Below are positions 35,960 through 44,661 of a stretch of 64,000 nucleotides of DNA, piece by piece. Position 1 is the first letter of the stretch. Each line of letters opens with the position of its first letter. Source of the stretch: CAZRQL01 sp964602415 (lineage in GTDB: Bacteria; Bacteroidota; Bacteroidia; Cytophagales; Flammeovirgaceae); assembly GCA_964602415.1 (NCBI GenBank), contig CAZRQL010000009.1:1-64000 (forward strand), in the 5' to 3' direction. The notes under the pieces are model-generated. The model was given only the letters and a program-made list of their open reading frames with translations, did not search any database and was not told the origin of the DNA. Position numbers and translations under genes: made by a program.

Positions 35960-37864
35960 TTATTTGACCTTCATTTTACCCGAAGAATCAAATTCAACCT
36001 TGCCTTCCTCAACCAACTGCCTAATGGCTTCCTCAAATATTTCCTGCTCATTGATACCAAAAAGCAATTTCATCTGCTGAATCGTTTGGGGCTTTGCCTG
36101 TATCAAGTTTTTGATTTTGAGCTTAATATCACCAAGCACCTTGCTGTATTGTTGCATTTTTTTTTCTTTCGTACAATAATCGCATACATTACATTGCTGG
36201 GCTGTGGATTCATCGAAGTATCTCAATATCAACTGTGTACGACACTTATCGGTAGTTTCTGCGTAGTTGAGTACGGAGGTCATTTGCTCATTGGCTCGCT
36301 GGTACAGGAAGTCCAACTTCTTTTTAAGTTCTCCTTGAATGGCCGGCTCGCTGCGAGGCATCAAAAATGTGATTAGCTGCTTTTGACTTCTTTTTTGATA
36401 AATAGCAATCCCGCTTTTCTCCATAAACTCTAAGCCTTGAACCACCTTGCTCACAGAAAGGGAACATTTTTTTGCAATCATATCTTCATCTATCTCAGAC
36501 AACCGCGATAAAATACCTTCGTAATTGCGGAGCAAAAAACTTAACATTTGTCCAAATTCTTTGTTGCTCACTTCAAATTCGTAGAGCTGAAGCCTGTTGG
36601 CCAAAATTTGCACCTTCGAGCTGAATCCGGTAGGGTCATCAATTTTTATCAGCCCTATCTGCTGCAAACGGTTTAGGGCATAGTGAACTTTAGGTTTATC
36701 GCTTCCGGCATATTGCGCAAATTCGTCTAAGTCAAAATTAAACTCGGCCATAAATCCTGTGCCCATGGCAATCTTGTAAAAATTGGACAGTTTTTGGTAG
36801 ATGGTATTTAGGAACTTAGGCTCAGGGCAAGCCCTTTGGGTGTTTTCTTGCAATCTGGTGGTGTCGTCTTGGTTGTAGAGGAGCACCGCATAGGCTTTCT
36901 TTTCGTCTCTGCCCGCACGTCCGGCCTCTTGATAGTAAGCCTCAATGCTTTCGGGCAAATCAAGGTGAACCACCAGCCTCACGTCGGGCTTGTCGATACC
37001 CATCCCAAAAGCGTTTGTGGCCACTATAACCCTGATTTTGCCTGATATCCAGTCTTTTTGTTTTTGAGTGCGCTGCTCAACACTCAGTCCGGCGTGATAA
37101 AAATCGGCAGCAATGCCTTTACTTTGCAAGTATTTCGATATTAAAACCGTCCGCTCCCGGCTTCTGAGATAAACAATCGCTGCACCCGGAACTTTCTCCA
37201 ACAAACTGCTAAGCCTTTGATTTTTTGTTGTTTCATACACAACAGAGTAAGACAAATTGGCTCTGGCAAAACTTTTGACAAATAATTTATATTGAGAGTA
37301 ACCCAATTTTTCGGCTATGTCCTTTCGCACCACTTCGGTAGCAGATGCGGTAAGTGCAATACAAGTATGGGCTTGAATGTGAGAGCGGTAGTTTGTTATT
37401 TCCAGATAAGGCGGCCTAAAGTCATAGCCCCACTGCGAAATACAATGCGCCTCATCAATAGCCAAAAGACTAATTTTCAAGCCCTTGCTTCTTTGCAAAA
37501 ATAAATCTGTTTTTAGCCTTTCTGGAGAAACATACAAAAATTTGGCCTTGCCGTAGGCACAAGAATCTATGGCGTTAGCAACTGCTTTGAGGCTCATTCC
37601 TGAAAATATGGCCTCCGCTTCTATCCCCCGCCTGCGCAACTGGTGAACTTGGTCTTGCATCAGTGCAATAAGCGGCGTTACCACCACACACACACCGTCT
37701 AAAAGCAAGGCAGGTACTTGAAAACAAATTGATTTTCCGCCGCCTGTGGGCAAAATAGCCAATGTATCCGTCCCCGACAACACCGACTCAATAATGTCAA
37801 GTTGCAGCGGCCTAAATTCATCATAGCCCCAAAACTGTTTAAGGATTGACTTAGGATCTCTCAT
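35960..37864 (-). CDS. recQ: ATP-dependent DNA helicase RecQ
   Basis: 3'-5' DNA helicase of 634 residues. Helicase motifs: GGGKSICFQVP (Walker A, about 40), DEAHCISQWGYDFRP (motif II, about 141-155), TASATE (motif III) and YYQEAGRAGRDEKKA (motif VI, about 315). The RecQ-Ct zinc-binding site is formed by CRTQLILRYFDE and QQCNVCDYC (about 540-570), followed by a winged-helix. The C-terminal HRDC domain is not recognisable; a shorter helical/winged segment takes its place. It starts 15 bases after dprA, suggesting coordinated DNA uptake and processing. Confidence 0.94.
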   Translation of the reverse strand: MRDPKSILKQFWGYDEFRPLQLDIIESVLSGTDTLAILPTGGGKSICFQVPALLLDGVCVVVTPLIALMQDQVHQLRRRGIEAEAIFSGMSLKAVANAIDSCAYGKAKFLYVSPERLKTDLFLQRSKGLKISLLAIDEAHCISQWGYDFRPPYLEITNYRSHIQAHTCIALTASATEVVRKDIAEKLGYSQYKLFVKSFARANLSYSVVYETTKNQRLSSLLEKVPGAAIVYLRSRERTVLISKYLQSKGIAADFYHAGLSVEQRTQKQKDWISGKIRVIVATNAFGMGIDKPDVRLVVHLDLPESIEAYYQEAGRAGRDEKKAYAVLLYNQDDTTRLQENTQRACPEPKFLNTIYQKLSNFYKIAMGTGFMAEFNFDLDEFAQYAGSDKPKVHYALNRLQQIGLIKIDDPTGFSSKVQILANRLQLYEFEVSNKEFGQMLSFLLRNYEGILSRLSEIDEDMIAKKCSLSVSKVVQGLEFMEKSGIAIYQKRSQKQLITFLMPRSEPAIQGELKKKLDFLYQRANEQMTSVLNYAETTDKCRTQLILRYFDESTAQQCNVCDYCTKEKKMQQYSKVLGDIKLKIKNLIQAKPQTIQQMKLLFGINEQEIFEEAIRQLVEEGKVEFDSSGKMKVK

Positions 37865-37879
37865 ATACTCACAATCGCC

Positions 37880-38995
37880 CTATTTAATCTTAAACTGCTT
37901 GCCCGGTAAGCAAACCACTAACCCTTTGAATTCCATAAGAGTAAGCTGTGATGCCAACTTGCCAACGGGTATGCCTGTGCGTAAAGAAAGCGCGTCTATT
38001 TGCATGGTATTGTCCCTGAGAACATTGTAGATTAGCAGTTCTTCTTCATCCAAGTCTTCTGCGGGCATGTTCTTTTTCGGCTCACTCGGTACTCCTAACA
38101 ACCCATCCCAATTAAGATTTTTGCCAATCTCATCAAAATCAGCCAACGGGATAGCCAACTTATTTGTGATGAGCTTATTACAACCTTTTGAAAAAGGCTG
38201 GTTGATGTTGCCGGGAACGGCAAAAACATCTATCCCATAGCTGCTTGCAATTTCAGCCGTTATCAATGCCCCCCCCTTATGGGCGGCTTCTACCACTATC
38301 ACAGCATCTGACATGGCTGCAATAATCCTATTTCTCTGTGGAAACTTAGGGGCATCTGGAGCAGAGCCTATTGTATTTTCAGTCATCAAGGCCCCGTTGT
38401 TGCAAATTTTTTCTGCCAAACGAATGTGCTGAGGCGGGTACACTGTATCAATTCCATTGGCCATAACCGCAAGCGTTTGAATAGACGAGTCCAAGCAGGC
38501 TTTGTGAACAGCGGCATCTATACCATAAGCCAACCCGCTTACCACCAGCATATCATCAAAACCGGCAAGGTATTTTACCAAGTCAGCAGCGACACTGCGA
38601 CCGTAATCAGTCGCCTTTCTTGTACCAACTATCGCAATTGATTTCAAAGGATTGGGATTGTAATTTCCCTTAATGTACAGTCTATAAGGGCTATCCGCAA
38701 ACCTCTTCAGTCTTTTGGGATACAAAGGCTCATCATAAAAAACCAATTGAACATTTTTATGAGATTCCAATCTCAACAATTCATCCTCAGCAAATTTCAA
38801 GGCTTTTGCAGATGATTGTATTGCTTCGACTGCTCGTTGTCCAATCCCCGGTATCTTTAAAAGTTTGCCCGCTGATGCCTTGAATACTTTTTCAGCCAAT
38901 CCCTCGCAGTAACTTACTAAGTGTTTTGCCAGAATAGGGCCGACACCATCAATTTCTGTAAGCGCAAGTTTGTAAAGTCTTTCTTGAGTATTCAC
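37880..38995 (-). CDS. dprA: DNA-processing protein DprA
   Basis: Recombination mediator for natural transformation, 371 residues. The N-terminal helix-hairpin-helix region (about 10-65) precedes the Rossmann-like core: VGTRKATDYGR (about 123-133), SGLAYGIDAAVHKA (about 155-168), FPQRNRIIAAMSD (about 224-236) and VPGNINQPFSKGCNKLI (about 267-283). A C-terminal winged helix is present. ComEC, ComEA and RecA are not in the window, so competence is inferred from this gene alone. Confidence 0.95.
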   Translation of the reverse strand: MNTQERLYKLALTEIDGVGPILAKHLVSYCEGLAEKVFKASAGKLLKIPGIGQRAVEAIQSSAKALKFAEDELLRLESHKNVQLVFYDEPLYPKRLKRFADSPYRLYIKGNYNPNPLKSIAIVGTRKATDYGRSVAADLVKYLAGFDDMLVVSGLAYGIDAAVHKACLDSSIQTLAVMANGIDTVYPPQHIRLAEKICNNGALMTENTIGSAPDAPKFPQRNRIIAAMSDAVIVVEAAHKGGALITAEIASSYGIDVFAVPGNINQPFSKGCNKLITNKLAIPLADFDEIGKNLNWDGLLGVPSEPKKNMPAEDLDEEELLIYNVLRDNTMQIDALSLRTGIPVGKLASQLTLMEFKGLVVCLPGKQFKIK

Positions 38996-39045
38996 AAAGA
39001 CAAAGCAAACAAGAAGAATATAATTTGCAAAGCCGAATCAATTTT

Positions 39046-39264
39046 TTACTCGTTAACAATCGTTTTAGAGAGTTTGGTTCTATACTTTTCGTTATCGCTT
39101 TGTATCTGGCTGACAAATCGGTTGGTGGCCTCCAACCAAGTAAATATCTCTAAAATCGTGCGCCTTTGATGGGCGCGTATTTGACTTTCATTTATATGGA
39201 AGTGGTATCCACGGTTTTCATTTTCAACAATAGGAATGATTTTAGAAAATAAGGAGTTTTGCAT
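39046..39264 (-). CDS. Small protein partner of the nucleotidyltransferase
   Basis: A 72-residue polar protein with no transmembrane segment. The C-terminal half looks helical, with an amphipathic run around RRTILEIFTWLEATNRFV (about 34-51). It begins 10 bases after the nucleotidyltransferase and is on the same strand. I do not recognise it by name; pairs like this appear next to AbiEii/MenT-type nucleotidyltransferases, where the small protein is often the antitoxin or a regulator. That role is an inference. Confidence 0.6.
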   Translation of the reverse strand: MQNSLFSKIIPIVENENRGYHFHINESQIRAHQRRTILEIFTWLEATNRFVSQIQSDNEKYRTKLSKTIVNE

Positions 39265-39274
39265 AGGTGAAAAA

Positions 39275-39760
39275 TTATATTTGTGAAAGTTTGGAAAGCA
39301 GAGCTATATCGTGATTATCCTGAATTCTATTTGCGTACCGTTTGAGCGCAATAAGGTGATCCAATGAGACTATGTAAACCTTCATGTCTTCTATGGCTCT
39401 CTCCTCTCGGTTTCTCCACAGTTCCTGAAAAGCTATGGGGGTATCTACCAAAACGTCTATATTGATAAAATTTGACCGCGTATTGTAGTAAGAATAGGCG
39501 ATCAAATTTTTTTCCGAAATAGCTTGGTAGCGGGCTTTTTCATCTGTAAAAGCGTTAAGGTTTACAGGAATCACAGGTGCGAAGTCAAGTTCATTTATTA
39601 TTTTCTCAAAACGTGCAATATTATCAGGTTCAAAATCAATTAGAATGTCAATATCAGCCGTCATTCTGGGAATACCATAAATATTTACGGCAAGTCCGCC
39701 ACACACCAAATAACGAACCTCGTTGTCGTACAATGCCTTAAAAATTCTTACGTATTCCAT
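39275..39760 (-). CDS. Nucleotidyltransferase-fold protein (AbiEii/DUF6036-like)
   Basis: A 161-residue protein of the DNA-polymerase-beta nucleotidyltransferase superfamily. The active-site pattern is VCGGLAVNIYGIPRMTADID (about 19-38), supplying GG and a DxD (Asp36, Asp38), with a third acid likely at INIDVLVD (about 98-105). The C-terminal SLDHLIALKRYANRIQD segment is typical of the AbiEii-like/DUF6036 branch. Such proteins are seen in type IV or VII toxin-antitoxin systems. With the 72-residue gene it forms a two-gene unit between dprA and rsmA, so it may be an inserted defence or persistence module. Confidence 0.82.
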   Translation of the reverse strand: MEYVRIFKALYDNEVRYLVCGGLAVNIYGIPRMTADIDILIDFEPDNIARFEKIINELDFAPVIPVNLNAFTDEKARYQAISEKNLIAYSYYNTRSNFINIDVLVDTPIAFQELWRNREERAIEDMKVYIVSLDHLIALKRYANRIQDNHDIALLSKLSQI

Positions 39761-39814
39761 TTGACTTTTGCAAATACTATTGCACTCTCTTAAATCGAAA
39801 ACTGCTAAAAAAAG

Positions 39815-40600
39815 TTACATCGGTACATGTGAAGTTTGTGTTATGTTTTGGATTCGCAGCGTCAACTCAAAAAAATCTTCCACGCCCAACTGCTCCGCTC
39901 TGAGTGGAGCAAATCGCTCAAATCCCGCTTGGCTCAAATCAACAAATTGAGAAAGCGCGTTTTTGAGCGTCTTACGCCTTTGCGCAAAACTCATTTTCAC
40001 AACTTTTTTATACAATACTTTATCACAAAGCAATTCCTGACGGTTGTTGCGAGTGAGTCTGATTACAGCCGAAAGAACCTTTGGAGGTGGTATGAAGTGC
40101 TCTCTACCCACCGTAAACAGGTATTGAGCATCATAATAAGTCTGTAAAAGAATGCTCAAAATGCCATTTGATTTGCTGTTGGGTTTGGAACAAATCCGCT
40201 CGCCAACTTCTTTCTGAACCATAAAAACAGCCTGTTTGACAGACTGCTCATTTTCAAAGACTTTAAAAAGAATCAACGAAGCTATGTTATAGGGCAGGTT
40301 TCCAATCAAGCCAAGTCTTTTGTAGTTTTCCAGTGGTATTTGCAAAAAATCTTGGCTGGTAATTTTGAGACCGGGGTGTCTTTTTTGGAGGTATTGTATG
40401 GATTCTGTATCAATCTCTACCGCTTCAAAATCAGCGTAGCAGCCTTTGGCTAAAATAAAGTCAGTCAGTGCCCCCGTACCAGCACCTATTTCAAATACTT
40501 TGTCGAAGTTTACACCCTCCAATGAAGTAACGATTTGCTCTGCAATCTGCGGAGATTTTAGAAAATGCTGCCCTAAATATTTTTTTGCTCTAACAAGCAT
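39815..40600 (-). CDS. rsmA: 16S rRNA (adenine1518/1519-N6) dimethyltransferase
   Basis: KsgA family enzyme that dimethylates two adjacent adenines near the 3' end of 16S rRNA. At 261 residues it is of standard length. YLGQHFLKSPQIAEQIV (about 8-24) is the family start; EIGAGTGALTDFIL (about 37-50) is motif I; GNLPYNIASLILFKV (about 97-111) holds the catalytic NLPY. The C-terminal helical domain contains the FAQRRKTLKNALSQF signature. Confidence 0.96.
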   Translation of the reverse strand: MLVRAKKYLGQHFLKSPQIAEQIVTSLEGVNFDKVFEIGAGTGALTDFILAKGCYADFEAVEIDTESIQYLQKRHPGLKITSQDFLQIPLENYKRLGLIGNLPYNIASLILFKVFENEQSVKQAVFMVQKEVGERICSKPNSKSNGILSILLQTYYDAQYLFTVGREHFIPPPKVLSAVIRLTRNNRQELLCDKVLYKKVVKMSFAQRRKTLKNALSQFVDLSQAGFERFAPLRAEQLGVEDFFELTLRIQNITQTSHVPM

Positions 40601-40611
40601 GATTCAATATT

Positions 40612-40645
40612 GAGCAAAAATAAAGCCGCTCATTTAAAGCGGCTC
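40612..40645 (-). terminator. Intrinsic terminator of the DUF2911 gene
   Basis: Stem AGCCGCT (40624-40630) with AGCGGCT (40638-40644) and a 7-base loop; on the minus strand it is followed by TTTATTTTT. Confidence 0.85.
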
Positions 40646-40667
40646 TATTTTGTTAAAATTAGTTAAT

Positions 40668-41525
40668 TTATTTCTTTTTCCATGCAGATATACTACTGGA
40701 TATCTGTGCTTTGTACACATTATAAAAGCCTGCTCTATCAGCAGGGATTTCGCTACCTATCTTCTCCGCTTCCTGAGCAAAACCAAGGGCTTCATTGGTC
40801 TTACCCTGTTTTGCCAAAATCAATGCTTTAACCCAACGATTGAAAAAATGCTTGTTGTTCATTGATATAGAAAGATTTACCATTTCCATCGCCTTGTCCA
40901 TATCTATGTTGTTCTCATAATAGTACATAGCCGAATTGGCATAGGTGTACCACATCCCTGTCATAGTTTTTTCGACTTCAGCCTTGGTTATGTCTTTGGT
41001 GTTGAATTTGATAGGAAAAGCAACTTGCAAGTATTCCCATCTAAGCAATATTTGTGCTTCATCGTCAGATATTGGCTCAATCATAAAAGCCAGTCTTTCT
41101 TGTATGTCTTTGGTTTTTGAAGGTTTAGCCACAAATTGAACCACATCTAATTCAGGTTTGTGGTTGGTAGAACCCCATTGCCCCTCGTTGGTGTTAATCA
41201 CTATTGTCCATTCGTTTTCGCCGGGTATAGTAAAAATGGCGTATTTACCTGCCTTTACTTCTTTGCCACCAATCATGGCATCGTGGCTAATAGAAATCCA
41301 AGTAGCTGAGTTGGCTCCGGTTCTCCAAACCTGCCCGTAAGGCACGAGTGTACCCCAGACTTGGCGTCCTTTGACAGCAGGACGCGAATATTCAATTGTT
41401 ATTTCACTTATCCCCACTACCTGTTTGATGGTAGATTTGGGGCTTGGCATGGGTAGAGATACCTGTGAAAAAGCCACCGAAACTGTGGCCAAAATCGCAA
41501 AAAGGAATCCAAGAGTTTTTTTCAT
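40668..41525 (-). CDS. DUF2911 exported protein
   Basis: A 285-residue secreted protein: signal peptide residues 1-20 (MKKTLGFLFAILATVSVAFS). Residues about 28-170 are the DUF2911 domain, marked by IEYSRPAVKGRQVWG, YGQVWRTGANSATWI and KYAIFTIPGENEWTIV. The C-terminal 110 residues form a TPR-like helical region. The family is near universal in Bacteroidota; its function is not established. It is followed by a terminator, so it is probably a single-gene unit. Confidence 0.9.
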   Translation of the reverse strand: MKKTLGFLFAILATVSVAFSQVSLPMPSPKSTIKQVVGISEITIEYSRPAVKGRQVWGTLVPYGQVWRTGANSATWISISHDAMIGGKEVKAGKYAIFTIPGENEWTIVINTNEGQWGSTNHKPELDVVQFVAKPSKTKDIQERLAFMIEPISDDEAQILLRWEYLQVAFPIKFNTKDITKAEVEKTMTGMWYTYANSAMYYYENNIDMDKAMEMVNLSISMNNKHFFNRWVKALILAKQGKTNEALGFAQEAEKIGSEIPADRAGFYNVYKAQISSSISAWKKK

Positions 41526-41588
41526 GTTATCATGTTTTTTTCAAGACGCTAAAAAACAGTCAAAAAATAAATCTGCTGTGAAATAAAA

Positions 41589-42296
41589 TCATATTAAAGA
41601 GCTAAAATCTTTTATACCAAATAGTTGTGGAACAACAAATCCCTCTGCGTACTTGACTCCAATTGCCTGTCCCCATTCTCTGGCGCGAGCCTGCAAAAAA
41701 TCTAAAAACTCAGGAGTAGAAATAAAAGTTTGTTCTTCTGTATTCGCAGGATTGTAAAATTGACTCTCGTAAGCCATAACAGCATCCATTTTGGTCTGCC
41801 AAAAGTCGCTGACATCAAACAAAAAGTCTGGTTGTAAGTAATTGCTTTGAATCCCTTGCAGTACTTTTTTAGGTCTCCACTGTGGGTAATCGGTCGTTAT
41901 TTTCTTCAAACCACTATAAAAACAAGCTTCTACTACCAAGCAAGATGCCCTGCCGTGGTCGGGGTGTCTATCTGAAGGTGCGTTGGTTAGCACAATTTCG
42001 GGCCGATACCTCCGAATCATATCAATCACCAGAAGCCTACTTTCAGGATTGTTTTCAAACATACAATCAGCCAGATAGAGATTATGCCTTACCAAGACAC
42101 CCAAAATAGCCGCCGCCGCCTTAGCCTCTTTTAACCTGGTCGCTGCATCTCCTCTGGTGCCCATCTCCCCCTGTGTCAAATCAACGATGCCAACTTTTTT
42201 GCCTAATGCTACACTGGCGGCAAGTGCCCCACCGAAGGCCAACTCCGCGTCATCGGGGTGTGCCACAATAGCCAAAATATCAAGTTGAATGTCCAT
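41589..42296 (-). CDS. bshB1: Bacillithiol biosynthesis deacetylase BshB1
   Basis: Zinc deacetylase of the LmbE-like family, 235 residues. The zinc motif AHPDDAELAFGG is at about 11-22 and the second, RHPDHGRAS, at about 112-120; GIVDLTQGEMGTRGDAATR (about 36-54) is the BshB1-type continuation that distinguishes it from other LmbE proteins. It removes the acetyl group from N-acetylglucosaminyl-malate in the synthesis of bacillithiol. BshA and BshC are not in the window. Its presence indicates a bacillithiol-producing lineage. Confidence 0.92.
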   Translation of the reverse strand: MDIQLDILAIVAHPDDAELAFGGALAASVALGKKVGIVDLTQGEMGTRGDAATRLKEAKAAAAILGVLVRHNLYLADCMFENNPESRLLVIDMIRRYRPEIVLTNAPSDRHPDHGRASCLVVEACFYSGLKKITTDYPQWRPKKVLQGIQSNYLQPDFLFDVSDFWQTKMDAVMAYESQFYNPANTEEQTFISTPEFLDFLQARAREWGQAIGVKYAEGFVVPQLFGIKDFSSLI

Positions 42297-42401
42297 TTTC
42301 GAGTTTTTTTGATAAAAGTATAAAAAAATTAAGAAAAATGAATTCAGGTATAGTTTTTGTCGTTTCTTTGCAGAGAATTATTTTTTTTTAGTTTTTTTCA
42401 A

Positions 42402-42641
42402 ATGAACATTTATGTTGCAAACCTTTCCTTCAGAACGCAGGAAAGTGAACTCAGGAATGCCTTCGGCCAGTATGGCGAGGTAACTTCAGTCAAAATTATC
42501 AAAGACCGCGATACAGGACAGTCTCGCGGATTTGGTTTCGTCGAAATGGACGATGAAGCCGGTGAGCAAGCCATTGAGGCTCTCGACGGTGCTACTCTGG
42601 GCGGCAGATCTCTAAAGGTTCGCCGGGCTTTAGATAAGTAA
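42402..42641 (+). CDS. RNA-binding protein with a single RRM domain
   Basis: A 79-residue protein consisting of one RNA recognition motif. RNP2 is IYVANL (residues 2-7) and RNP1 is RGFGFVEM (about 43-50), with aromatic residues in the expected positions. This is the small RRM type found widely in Bacteroidota and cyanobacteria, where such proteins act as RNA chaperones and cold or stress-responsive regulators. The ATG at 42402 is used, since the RRM begins at once. The leader contains long T-runs (42381-42398). Confidence 0.93.
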   Translation: MNIYVANLSFRTQESELRNAFGQYGEVTSVKIIKDRDTGQSRGFGFVEMDDEAGEQAIEALDGATLGGRSLKVRRALDK

Positions 42642-42724
42642 GGTACAGCTATCGGTTTTTTGTTATGTTTTATTTGTTTTAAAATCAAGACTTTAGTTAC
42701 ATAGCAAGTTTTCCCAACACTCAC

Positions 42725-42752
42725 AATAAAGCGGACTCACATCCGCTTTATT
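42725..42752. terminator. Intrinsic terminator after the RRM gene
   Basis: A perfect 11-bp stem (42725-42735 with 42742-42752) around a 6-base loop, followed by a T-run on the plus strand. Its 3' end overlaps the last codons of the convergent methyltransferase gene. Confidence 0.88.
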
Positions 42753-43455
42753 TTTTTGCAATGATTGCCCATCGAAAAGCCCATCTCCAACGGAGCCGGT
42801 AAGATTTCCATTCAGACTGGTGCATAATGCTTTGCAGTTCAACCCTTGAAAACCCCCTGAGAACTGAAAGTTTTGCATCGTTTTTTGTTAGTGGAGAGCG
42901 CGAAAATAAATTGGTAAGCACCTCTATACCGTAGTAAGCCAAAGCATTTCGCTCTAAATCATTCACAACAAGCCCCATTGCAGAGTTGTGGTAAATTGTA
43001 TTCAAAACAGGGATGAGTTGCTCTTCTGTAAAGTGGTGAAAAAACAAGGTAGCTACAAATATGTCTGCTTTCAACTCTTTAAATTCAGGTGAAAATATGT
43101 TAAGCGTTTGAAAATTCACATCATGAAAAAGTTTATTTTTTTGTTTGGCGTACTCTATAATGTAAGGATTAGCATCCACGCCTAAGCATTTGACTTTCAA
43201 GCCTCTCTTTTTAATTACTTTGCTTACAAGGGTCAATAAAGTTCCGCTTCCACATCCCAAATCAACTATGGTTAATTCCCGATTTGAGGGAAACATTTCA
43301 ATTAATTTCTCCACACATTTTATTGTTATCTCATTGCCCCCCAACACTCTATTGATGGTATCTATCTCATCTAAATTTTTTCTCAAATCATCGGTATTGA
43401 GACTCAGATCATCCATGAGTTCCTGCTCATAGCTGCGTTTTAGAAAATTGGGCAT
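42748..43455 (-). CDS. Class I SAM-dependent methyltransferase
   Basis: A 235-residue methyltransferase with motif I VDLGCGSGTLLTLV (about 64-77), motif post-I GVDANPYII and DIFVATLFFHHF (about 128-139). The C-terminal half (LVVNDLERNALAYYGIEVL, then LSVLRGFSRVELQS) is the UbiE-like arrangement that in Bacteroidota often accompanies lipid, quinone or type III polyketide pathways. The substrate is unknown. Its ATG shares one base with the stop codon of the upstream phosphatase, so the two are translationally coupled. Confidence 0.88.
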   Translation of the reverse strand: MPNFLKRSYEQELMDDLSLNTDDLRKNLDEIDTINRVLGGNEITIKCVEKLIEMFPSNRELTIVDLGCGSGTLLTLVSKVIKKRGLKVKCLGVDANPYIIEYAKQKNKLFHDVNFQTLNIFSPEFKELKADIFVATLFFHHFTEEQLIPVLNTIYHNSAMGLVVNDLERNALAYYGIEVLTNLFSRSPLTKNDAKLSVLRGFSRVELQSIMHQSEWKSYRLRWRWAFRWAIIAKK

Positions 43456-44660
43456 TATTGTATGTTTACCAGACAGGAGAGTAAAGTTATGTCATCTGTG
43501 TATTCTGATTTCCCTTTGAATGAATTAAGAGAATTGATGAGTTTGACATGAAGTTTTCTGGGGTCGTTTTGGGTATGCTCTAAAAGGATTTTTTCGATGT
43601 TTTGCTCTGCAAAATCCTCTCCTTTTTCATTGTAGGTTTCTGTAAATCCGTCAGTGAAGGCAAAAAAAAGAAACTTCCCCATTTCTTGAAGTTCACCAAC
43701 CTCTAAGGCAGGGAGTTGATTAAAGCCTCCTAATATAGTAGTGCCTTTTGAAAGCCTTTCAACGCTGTTGCCAAAAAGAAGATAGGGCGGATTGTGCCCT
43801 GCATTGATGAACCTGATGTTTTTAGACTTTTTATGATAGGTTAAAAAAAAGGCAGTAATAAAGTTTTCTCCCCGTGCATTTTGTATGACTAAGGCATTAA
43901 GTTGAGATACAATTGTCTTCAGATCGTTAGAAACCTTGGAAAGCGTCCTAAGTCCGGCCTGAAAGTTAGACATCAAAATAGCAGCAGGTATCCCTTTGCC
44001 TGATACATCGGCTATACAAATCAAAAATTCATCTCTGCCCAGTTCTATGTAGTCGTAGTAGTCCCCCCCTATTTCAAGATGTGGCATGTAACTGGCCGTG
44101 ATTTTAATTTCATCATTGTAGGGCAAGTTTCTGGGAAATAGCATCTTTTGTACCTCATGAGCAAGCGCCAGTTGCGTTTTGTATTCTTTCTGTTTTTGCT
44201 CGCGGCGAACCAATTTCTTGTTTTCTATTGCCACCGCTACTATATTACCTAAAGCCGCAATAAACTCAATCTCAAGATCTTGAATAGAAAAGGAAGTATC
44301 AAAACACAGAAGAATGTAGCAAAGCACTTCAGACTTGTGCTTGACGGGTATTACGTAGTTGAAGTCTGCAAATTGATTTTCAAGAGGTGTTTTTATGAAG
44401 CAAGGTTCAGAAATTTTTAGAATATCATCCGGCAAATATACCCGACTCATGTCGTGGTCTACCGCGTATTGCGCTTTACATATCCAGTGATCGTCGTGCA
44501 TGTAAAGAGCCATCTTAATAACCGCCGTGTTGGAACTAACAATAAACTTAAAAATCCTATACAAATCCGCCTCCGGAAAGTTTGAATTAATTGCTTTTAT
44601 AGCCTCAAAAAGGCCATCAAGCTGTATGTCTCTTATTTTAAGTTTTGTCGTTAGTTCCAT
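43455..44660 (-). CDS. GAF-SpoIIE/PP2C serine phosphatase (RsbU-like)
   Basis: Cytoplasmic protein phosphatase of 401 residues. A GAF-like sensory domain (about 10-165) precedes the PP2C/SpoIIE catalytic domain (about 190-400), with metal-binding Asp residues in IADVSGKGIPAAILMSNF, FINAGHNPPYLL and FAFTDGFTETY. It would dephosphorylate a STAS-type anti-anti-sigma factor, but neither such a factor nor an anti-sigma kinase is nearby. Sandwiched between an ABC permease (1 base upstream) and a methyltransferase (1-base overlap). Confidence 0.92.
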   Translation of the reverse strand: MELTTKLKIRDIQLDGLFEAIKAINSNFPEADLYRIFKFIVSSNTAVIKMALYMHDDHWICKAQYAVDHDMSRVYLPDDILKISEPCFIKTPLENQFADFNYVIPVKHKSEVLCYILLCFDTSFSIQDLEIEFIAALGNIVAVAIENKKLVRREQKQKEYKTQLALAHEVQKMLFPRNLPYNDEIKITASYMPHLEIGGDYYDYIELGRDEFLICIADVSGKGIPAAILMSNFQAGLRTLSKVSNDLKTIVSQLNALVIQNARGENFITAFFLTYHKKSKNIRFINAGHNPPYLLFGNSVERLSKGTTILGGFNQLPALEVGELQEMGKFLFFAFTDGFTETYNEKGEDFAEQNIEKILLEHTQNDPRKLHVKLINSLNSFKGKSEYTDDITLLSCLVNIQ

Positions 44661-44661
44661 G

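Noticed and set aside
42357..42401. Extra N-terminal residues on the RRM protein
   Set aside because: Would start at TTG and code for a T-run-derived phenylalanine stretch ahead of a complete RRM.
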